In this document: piece by piece, positions 1-4,337 of the stretch
Numbering within the stretch: position 1 is the stretch's first letter
Layout: the number at the start of each line of letters is the position of its first letter
Assembly: GCA_017476965.1 (NCBI GenBank)
Contig: JAFUXX010000209.1
Location: 1-5,736, forward strand
DNA length: 5,736 nucleotides
DNA from: Kiritimatiellia bacterium
GTDB lineage: Bacteria > Verrucomicrobiota > Kiritimatiellia > RFP12 > UBA3636
Direction: 5' to 3'
Notes under the pieces: generated by a model
Seen by the model: only the letters and a program-made list of their open reading frames with translations
Told to the model about the DNA's origin: nothing
The model's database searches: none
Translations under genes and position numbers: made by a program

Positions 1-15
1 CGGGCATCTTGCCCG
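1..15. repeat. Short hairpin, TCT loop
   Basis: CGGGCA, loop TCT, TGCCCG: a perfect 6-bp stem. It starts at the window edge, so the stem may extend further left. Confidence 0.6.
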
Positions 16-16
16 C

Positions 17-47
17 GGCGCTGGGGGTGCGGCGCTGGGGGTGCGGC
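17..47. repeat. 14-bp tandem duplication
   Basis: GGCGCTGGGGGTGC occurs at 17-30 and again, identical, at 31-44, followed by GGC as the start of a third unit. It lies between two TCT-loop hairpins in non-coding DNA. A perfect copy suggests recent slippage. Confidence 0.85.
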
Positions 48-57
48 CTCTGGCCGC
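43..57. repeat. Short hairpin, TCT loop
   Basis: GCGGCC (43-48), loop TCT, GGCCGC (52-57): a perfect 6-bp stem with the same loop as the hairpin at 1-15 but a different stem. It lies eight bases before the GGA-loop hairpin of the first 36-bp element. Confidence 0.65.
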
Positions 58-92
58 GCCGAATTCGCGGGCTGGAAGCCCGCGCTCCCAGG
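57..92 (+). repeat. REP-like 36-bp element, copy 1
   Basis: Matches 322-357 at 35 of 36 positions (only 62/327 differ). The core is a perfect 8-bp stem, CGCGGGCT (66-73), loop GGA, AGCCCGCG (77-84), followed by CTCCCAGG (85-92). The two copies lie in non-coding DNA in the same orientation. This is the look of a short interspersed palindromic repeat; whether it recurs across the genome cannot be seen here. Confidence 0.85.
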
Positions 93-120
93 GGGGGGCC
101 GCCGGGAGGCACCATGGCAA

Positions 121-242
121 AGGACCGGCGGGACTGGCGCGACTGGCGCGACAGGCGGCCGGGGACTGGCGCGATGATTGCCAATCCCGCCAATCCCGCC
201 GGTCCCGCCAGTCCCGCCGGTCCCGCCGGTCCCGCTGGTCCT
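121..242. repeat. 9-bp minisatellite in two inverted arms forming a long hairpin
   Basis: The left arm has units GACCGGCGG (123-131), GACTGGCGC (132-140, 141-149), GACAGGCGG (150-158) and a detached GACTGGCGC (164-172). The right arm has about 6.8 units of the complementary type CC(A/G)(A/G)TCCCG from 181 to 241. Positions 121-158 can pair with 205-242 over 38 positions with three mismatches (140/223, 149/214, 153/210). Three further pairs are G-T (127/236, 135/228, 144/219), which are allowed wobbles only in a plus-strand RNA. The loop is 159-204. The array gives collagen-like Gly-Pro-Ala or Pro-Ile/Val-Pro frames on the plus strand, but nothing supports translation. Confidence 0.85.
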
Positions 243-244
243 TG

Positions 245-276
245 AAAACAAAGCGGCCCGCTCAAAGAGCGGGCCG
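245..276 (-). terminator. Intrinsic terminator for the minus-strand genes
   Basis: A perfect 10-bp GC-rich stem (254-263 CGGCCCGCTC with 267-276) closes on an AAA (minus strand TTT) loop. On the minus strand it is followed at once by CTTTGTTTTC (253 to 244), a good U-tract. It lies 138 bp beyond the stop of the 711-residue gene and points the right way to end its transcript. On the plus strand there is no U-tract after the stem, so it should work in one direction only. Confidence 0.85.
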
Positions 277-312
277 ACCAGTGCGGATGAACGGCGGCTG
301 GAGGTGAATGGC

Positions 313-327
313 GCGGCGAGACGCCGC
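313..327. repeat. Short hairpin, AGA loop (inverted TCT type)
   Basis: GCGGCG (313-318), loop AGA, CGCCGC (322-327): a perfect 6-bp stem. Read on the minus strand the loop is TCT, so it can be seen as an inverted relative of the hairpins at 1-15 and 43-57. It abuts the second 36-bp element. Confidence 0.65.
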
Positions 328-357
328 ATTCGCGGGCTGGAAGCCCGCGCTCCCAGG
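322..357 (+). repeat. REP-like 36-bp element, copy 2
   Basis: Second copy of the element at 57-92, with its 8-bp stem at 331-338 and 342-349, the same GGA loop and the same CTCCCAGG tail. It follows directly on a different short hairpin (313-327), as copy 1 follows the hairpin at 43-57, so both copies sit in a two-hairpin arrangement. Confidence 0.85.
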
Positions 358-376
358 CGGCCTCGCCACATCATTC

Positions 377-395
377 CGCGGGCGAGCCGCCCGCG
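377..395. repeat. Short hairpin, AGC loop, just downstream of the 711-residue gene
   Basis: CGCGGGCG (377-384), loop AGC, CGCCCGCG (388-395): a perfect 8-bp stem 19 bases past the stop codon on the minus strand. There is no U-tract next to it, so it is not a standard terminator; it could protect the 3' end of the mRNA or be another REP-like unit. Confidence 0.65.
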
Positions 396-414
396 CCCCG
401 ACAAACTACCGACC

Positions 415-2550
415 CTACCGGAGGGTGATGACGGTGGCGTGGGGAATTGTGATGTTGCACGCCCGTGAAACGGCAACCAGCTCTTCGCCGGCGACGGGCA
501 CGCAATCGACAGGATCGCCGTAGGCGACGAGCGGGGCTTCTTCGGTTGGCACCGTGGAACCGCTGCTTCCGTAGTAGATGCATGGGACGCCGCTCGTGGT
601 CGCCGAAAGGTACACCTCGCCCGTAACGCGGTCGTAGAAGCCGCCCTCTCCGCCGACGGAGACGGGAACGAAGTCGCGGACCAATCCCTCCCGCTCCCAG
701 ATGCGGCAGGATTGGATGGTCGCGCCTTCAAGGAAGTGGTCCACCGCCATGGTGTCCGTTCCGGCTACGTAGTCGCGCGTGGTGCGGGCAAAGAGCGCGA
801 TGGGCCATGTCGAGGTCGCGGTGCGCGAGGTTCCGGTATAGGTGAAGCGGTTGTTTCCACCCGTCGTGTGGTTGGTGACCGAGAACAGGTAGCCGGCTGC
901 AAGTCCGTCGTTGGCGTCGAGCGAGATGGTCTGGAACTGCGTCGTGGGGAGGGACCAACCTTGGTTGAGGTAGTTGCCGACGCCGTCCTGGCAGCATGTG
1001 TACCAACGCTGGCCAGCAGACCCGACGTCATTGGCATAGACGGCATAGGAGAATCCCACTGCGGCGTTGCCCGAATCGACCCCGAACGGGCGCTGCTCAG
1101 TGATGGTGTCGTTGTCCATCTGGAACGTCATCTCGGTGCGGGTTCCCGGTCCGGCATGGACTCCGGTGTTGATCCACTGCTTTCGGTTCTGCCGCAGAAG
1201 GGGAACTTCGTAGTCGTATGGGAGAGCGTCTTCGACGAGAAAACCCCGGCAGACGGTAAAGCCCTGCGCGAGGAGGTTGGACGAGCACGCAACGGTGATG
1301 GTCGCGGCGTTGTCCGTGACGCGCCCGACGCGCTGGAAGTGCGCCCACGACGAAAGCGCGTCGCCCTTGTCCTCGGCATCCCACGCGAGATAGAGCGCAT
1401 GGGCGGAGCCGACGGCTGCGGGAAGTTTCACGAGGATGTTCGTGACGCCCGTTCTTCCGCGATAGTCGATTCCCTCGAACGCGCGGGGAGCCCCCGGTGT
1501 CGAGAGAGAGACGGCGTCGGAGGCGGAAAGCGCCGTCTCGCCAGCCGCGGGCGCGGCGGCGAGGGCGGAGCCTCCCGCAAGGAACGGATCGGCGACGGCG
1601 GAGTAGAACACACCGCCGGAAACGGCGTCGTACATCGCGCCGCGTCCGTTCGACGAGCAGGGGAGAAAGTCTCGCACGAGCGTCCCGTTCGCGCCGCCGT
1701 CTCGGATCTGCATGGACTGGACATGACCGCCACGCACGATGTTTGCGGCGGCGATGGAGTCCGCTCCGGACGCGAAGGACTTGCGGGCGAAAAGCGGCAA
1801 CGTTCCGGCGGCGGTGGCGGTGCGCGAATGGCCGGCCTGCGCGGTGTGCGTCATGCCGTTGCCGTTGTAGAGCTGCTTGAAGGTGTAGTTGCCCGTGGTG
1901 GCGTCGAGGGTGTGCGTGACGTATCCGGCGGCGGAGGCGTTCCAGCCGGTATTGGCGGTTTGCCAGTCCCCCGAGCCATCGCGGCAGTTGGCCGCCCACT
2001 TCCCCTGTCCCTGAATGTACAATTCGAACGCAAGTAGCGATGTGCCATCAGAGGAGCCGACGCCGAAGAGGTACTGCTGCTTCGTGTCCACCTCGTCGAG
2101 CCAGGCCGTGAGGGTGACGGCGGTCGTCGGTCCGGGCTTCACGCCGGTGTCGAGCCACTGGGTGCCGGTCTGGCGGAGGGTCTCTACGAGCGTGTCGTAG
2201 GGGAGCGCGTTCTCGACAAGAAACGCGCGGCAGTAGCCGTGGGAGCCGGCGGCGAGGGAGGAGACGACGGCGCTCGCGGAGGTGGCGTCGGCGGCGATGC
2301 GGCCGACGCGCTGGAACGAGGCCCAGGCGGAGGGGTCGGCACCCTTGTCAGCGTCGTCGAACGCCAAGTAGAGCGCGTGGTCGTCGCCGGCGGCACCGGC
2401 CTCGAACGCGACGGATACGCGCTTTTCACCGGAGGCGGATTGCGTGTAGGAAATTCCCGTGATGGATCGGGCCTGTACGTTCAACGTTGCGCCGAACGCC
2501 AGCGTCGCGGCGGCGGCGAGAAGGATGCTGTGATGGTTGTCGGGTTTCAT
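415..2550 (-). CDS. Exported protein with tandemly duplicated Ig/FN3-like plus LamG-like modules
   Basis: A 711-residue protein, ATG at 2548-2550, TAG at 415-417. The start opens a signal peptide (MKPDNHHS, hydrophobic 9-22, probable cleavage after V25-Q-A27). Two homologous halves follow. Each begins with a ~95-residue Ig/FN3-like module carrying HALYLA(F/W)D..DKG...W..FQRVGR (58-84 and 384-410) and ending (A/G)FLVE(N/D)ALPYD. Each continues into a concanavalin/LamG-like module that opens LRQ...QW(L/I)(D/N)TGV (125-137; 452-464) and closes with LVRDF(L/V)P and YD.V(S/T)G (291-312; 623-644). A 60-residue tail ends ATVITLR; no PEP-CTERM, LPXTG or other sorting signal is evident. The LamG-like fold usually binds carbohydrate or protein, so a lectin or adhesin role outside the cell is inferred. 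It is the last gene before the terminator at 245-276. Its leader has no Shine-Dalgarno but is C/A-rich. Sampled sequence looks lower in GC than the glycosidase gene. Specific function unknown. Confidence 0.9.
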   Translation of the reverse strand: MKPDNHHSILLAAAATLAFGATLNVQARSITGISYTQSASGEKRVSVAFEAGAAGDDHALYLAFDDADKGADPSAWASFQRVGRIAADATSASAVVSSLAAGSHGYCRAFLVENALPYDTLVETLRQTGTQWLDTGVKPGPTTAVTLTAWLDEVDTKQQYLFGVGSSDGTSLLAFELYIQGQGKWAANCRDGSGDWQTANTGWNASAAGYVTHTLDATTGNYTFKQLYNGNGMTHTAQAGHSRTATAAGTLPLFARKSFASGADSIAAANIVRGGHVQSMQIRDGGANGTLVRDFLPCSSNGRGAMYDAVSGGVFYSAVADPFLAGGSALAAAPAAGETALSASDAVSLSTPGAPRAFEGIDYRGRTGVTNILVKLPAAVGSAHALYLAWDAEDKGDALSSWAHFQRVGRVTDNAATITVACSSNLLAQGFTVCRGFLVEDALPYDYEVPLLRQNRKQWINTGVHAGPGTRTEMTFQMDNDTITEQRPFGVDSGNAAVGFSYAVYANDVGSAGQRWYTCCQDGVGNYLNQGWSLPTTQFQTISLDANDGLAAGYLFSVTNHTTGGNNRFTYTGTSRTATSTWPIALFARTTRDYVAGTDTMAVDHFLEGATIQSCRIWEREGLVRDFVPVSVGGEGGFYDRVTGEVYLSATTSGVPCIYYGSSGSTVPTEEAPLVAYGDPVDCVPVAGEELVAVSRACNITIPHATVITLR
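571..2469 (-). repeat. Internal protein duplication: residues 28-325 and 355-660 of the 711-residue protein
   Basis: The first half is encoded at 1576-2469 and the second at 571-1488. Aligned landmarks keep the same order and spacing in both: HALYLA, DKG, FQRVGR, CR(A/G)FLVE(N/D)ALPYD, LRQ, TGV.(A/P)GP, (C)(R/Q)DG.G, (H/T)SRTAT, LFAR, LVRDF and YD.V.G. The halves have diverged strongly in sequence, so the duplication is old rather than a recent DNA-level copy. Confidence 0.9.
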
Positions 2551-2701
2551 GGCTTTGCGTGGTGGTTGGGTGGCAGGTGACTGGATTCGGAGGCGGGCGC
2601 ATTCCGGTAGGGACGGCGCAAGGGTAGCATGGAAAGTCTCGCGGATGGATACAAATCAGACACAAAAATCGGATACATATTCAACACTAATGCGGGGCGG
2701 A
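2551..2701 (-). promoter_or_regulatory. Intergenic spacer with an AT-rich, possibly promoter-bearing island (about 2643-2692)
   Basis: The spacer separates the glycosidase stop from the next gene's start. The stretch 2643-2692 is clearly AT-rich against GC-rich surroundings. Read on the minus strand it holds TTGAAT (2684 to 2679) and, after 18 bases, TCTGAT (2660 to 2655), a weak 4/6 plus 4/6 match to a sigma-70 promoter. The same stretch carries three related heptamers (plus strand GGATACA 2647-2653, AGACACA 2658-2664, GGATACA 2671-2677) that could be an operator. The remaining ~95 bases would be a 5' leader without a visible Shine-Dalgarno. No terminator hairpin is seen after the glycosidase gene, so read-through into the 711-residue gene is possible too. 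Confidence 0.35.
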
Positions 2702-4324
2702 TCAGCGGCGGCTTTGGATGTGGCGCTTGTAGGCCTCCCAGGCGGGCTTGGGGGAGAGGTCGCGGTGGCAGAGGCCGAAGTGGTGCTCGCTGTAGAAGGG
2801 GTCGCCTTCGGGCGCCTGCATTTCGTAGGGAAAGAAGGCCTCGACGCCCTCGGCCTCGGCGATTTCGAGGGCGCGGGTCAGGTATTTGGCCTGAAACTCC
2901 TCGGTGGCGCCGCCGTTGAACACGGCGCCCGACGAGACGACCAGCGCGCCCTTGAGGTCGCTGCCGAGCAGGAACACCGCCGCCGCGATGGCGGGGGCGC
3001 CCTTGGCGTCGCTCGCGACGAGGAGCGGCACCATGCGGTCGCCGGGGGCGAGGCGGGCGCCGGAGAAGAAGCGCGACACCGGGCAGCCCGCCGGGTCTCC
3101 CTTGTAGCCGTGCGCCAGCGCTTCGTCGGTGGGAAAGGCGCGGGCTTCGCGCGGCATGTCGGAGTCCGTCCACCAGGCCTTCCAGCCCAGGTGGAGCGAC
3201 GCCTTCACTGCGTTGCAATCGACGCCCTCGACTCGGCGGCCCGCCGAGTCGAGGGCGTAATACATCGGGACGCCGCCAAGCGAAACGAGGACTCCGCCGT
3301 CGCGGACGAACGCGCGAAGCGCGGGGAGCGCGTCGAGAGGAAAGCTTTCGGTGTGGAGCATGACGGCGTCCACTGCGTTGGTGGAGAGTTCGGCGGCGAG
3401 CCGCGCGGGGCCCCAGGCCTCGGCGGTGGAGCCGGGGGGAAGGATGTCGCGGAGGCCCGCGGCCTCGGCCTCTCCGGCACCGTCCTCGGAGAGTTTGGCG
3501 TAAACGACCCGCCAGACCTTGCGCTCGGGGCGGGCGATGGCGAGTCCGGCGAGGAGGGTGTAGGCACCGTCGAGACGGCGCGCATGGGTGGGCCAGCCGA
3601 TCTCGGTGATCCAGAGGGGCTTGCCGGCGTCGCCGTGCCGCTCCATGACCGCGCGGACCCTGCGGATGGAGGAGTCGAGAAAGCCGTCGGGGGCGCTGGG
3701 CCAGGTGTAGGGGTGGATGTTGACGATGTCCATCGCGGACGCTCCGCCGTTCGCGTAGATGCCCTCGATGAAGTCGGCGTCGGCGCCGGCGGTGCCGCCC
3801 ATCATGACGCGGATTTCGGGCGCGACGGCCTTGACGGCGGCGCAGGTGCGCCGGAGCAGTTCGGCGTATTGCGCGGCGTCGGGCGCGGACTTCCAGAAGA
3901 AGGGAAGGTTCGGCTCGTTCCAGACCTCCACGACGTCGAAGTGCCTGCGGTAGCGCCGGACGACGGCGGCGACGAAGCGGCACCACTCGTCGAGGTGGTC
4001 CATGACATGGCCGGGATAGGCGCCGGGGTTGTCGTAGTCGAGGATGGGCAGGACGCGGATGTTGCGGGAGTCGGCGTCGGCGACGAGGCGGTCGTAGCGC
4101 CTGAAGTCCCACTTTCCGGGCGCGGGCTCGATGGTCGCCCACGTGAAGTCGCACCGGACGCGGCGGATGCCGGCCTTCCGCATCATCCGGAATTCCTTGT
4201 CGCGGATGTCGAACTCGTCGCCGCCGACATGGGCGCAGATGCCGAATTCCATGGCCCGCGCGGGGGCGGCGGCGAGGGCGAGGGCGGCGGCGGAGAGGGC
4301 GATTTGGGGGAATCGAACTTTCAT
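2702..4324 (-). CDS. Secreted clan GH-A glycoside hydrolase (GH39/GH5-like barrel) with a nested amidotransferase-like domain
   Basis: A 540-residue protein, ATG at 4322-4324, TGA at 2702-2704. This start is chosen because it opens a clean signal peptide (MKVR, hydrophobic A/L core 8-20, cleavage likely after A22-R-A24). The longer frame running up to 4666 overlaps the upstream gene and is proline-rich shadow sequence. Residues 25-250 read as strands 1-7 of a TIM barrel: the general acid/base is E137 in EVWNEPN, HPY is at 204-206, and the nucleophile is E241 in ITEIGWPT. Strand 8 and the last helices are at 473-540 (EHHFGL 513-518, then SPKPAWEAY). Between them, 251-471 form an extra domain. 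Clan GH-A enzymes hydrolyse glycosidic bonds with retention using two glutamates. Family and substrate are not determined; WNEPN followed by FW recalls GH39, but GH5 or an unclassified GH-A family is possible. It probably acts outside the cytoplasmic membrane. No Shine-Dalgarno is seen; the 13-bp gap from the upstream stop suggests coupled translation. Confidence 0.9.
   Translation of the reverse strand: MKVRFPQIALSAAALALAAAPARAMEFGICAHVGGDEFDIRDKEFRMMRKAGIRRVRCDFTWATIEPAPGKWDFRRYDRLVADADSRNIRVLPILDYDNPGAYPGHVMDHLDEWCRFVAAVVRRYRRHFDVVEVWNEPNLPFFWKSAPDAAQYAELLRRTCAAVKAVAPEIRVMMGGTAGADADFIEGIYANGGASAMDIVNIHPYTWPSAPDGFLDSSIRRVRAVMERHGDAGKPLWITEIGWPTHARRLDGAYTLLAGLAIARPERKVWRVVYAKLSEDGAGEAEAAGLRDILPPGSTAEAWGPARLAAELSTNAVDAVMLHTESFPLDALPALRAFVRDGGVLVSLGGVPMYYALDSAGRRVEGVDCNAVKASLHLGWKAWWTDSDMPREARAFPTDEALAHGYKGDPAGCPVSRFFSGARLAPGDRMVPLLVASDAKGAPAIAAAVFLLGSDLKGALVVSSGAVFNGGATEEFQAKYLTRALEIAEAEGVEAFFPYEMQAPEGDPFYSEHHFGLCHRDLSPKPAWEAYKRHIQSRR
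2912..3574 (-). other. Nested domain within the glycosidase (residues 251-471), amidotransferase/beta-galactosidase-trimerisation-like
   Basis: The normal GH-A run from the nucleophile strand (ITEIGWPT, 239-246) to the next helix (ATEEFQAKYLTRAL, 473-486) is interrupted by about 220 residues. The insert has alternating hydrophobic strands and helices: WRVVYAKL (271-278), an A/E-rich helix (282-293), VDAVMLHTESFPLDALPALRAFVRDGG (318-344) and VLVSLGGVPMYY (345-356). Further strands at 431-466 end ALVVSS. The segment around 318-350, in which an acidic/hydrophobic strand, a helix and 'VRDGGVLVSLGG' follow in order, resembles the class I glutamine-amidotransferase-like fold of the GH42 middle domain. 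No catalytic Cys-His-Glu triad can be identified, so a structural or ligand-binding role is more likely than amidotransfer. The fold assignment is by pattern only. Confidence 0.6.
3222..3258. repeat. Perfect 18-bp inverted repeat with a 1-base centre, inside the glycosidase gene
   Basis: Positions 3222-3239 (ACGCCCTCGACTCGGCGG) are the exact reverse complement of 3241-3258, with a single C at 3240 between them. The palindrome encodes residues 356-368 of the glycosidase (Y-ALDSAGRRVEGV), inside the nested domain. It would form a very stable hairpin in mRNA or a cruciform in DNA. No second copy of either arm is seen elsewhere in the window. Confidence 0.95.
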
Positions 4325-4337
4325 GGACGCGAAAAGT

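Larger units (their letters stand above)
1..414. other. Gene-free, repeat-rich region
   Basis: No credible coding region on either strand. Short open frames here (for example plus strand 9-245, 41-307, 178-468) arise because the 9-bp repeat and the GC-rich hairpins lack stop codons. The space is filled by six three-base-loop hairpins, a 14-bp tandem copy, an 8-G run (91-98), the inverted minisatellite and the terminator. Confidence 0.7.

Noticed and set aside
66..84. Terminator
   Set aside because: The stem is strong but no U-tract follows on either strand, and the element recurs at 331-349.
181..241. CRISPR array
   Set aside because: Units are 9 bp, contiguous and without spacers; no cas genes are present.
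9..245. Collagen-like (Gly-Pro-Ala) peptide from the 9-bp repeat
   Set aside because: A repeat of nine bases keeps all frames open; there is no start context, no neighbouring domain and the strand is opposite to all real genes. Treated as a DNA repeat.
415..435. Shared C-terminal sorting signal (ATVITLR and PTILFVR endings of the two outer proteins)
   Set aside because: Only a few hydrophobic residues plus a final Arg are shared; too short to support a sorting motif.
712..2037. 441-codon plus-strand open frame antisense to the LamG-duplication gene
   Set aside because: Gly/Arg/Val-rich shadow with no domain, no signal peptide and no ribosome site; the minus-strand frame has coherent duplicated domains.
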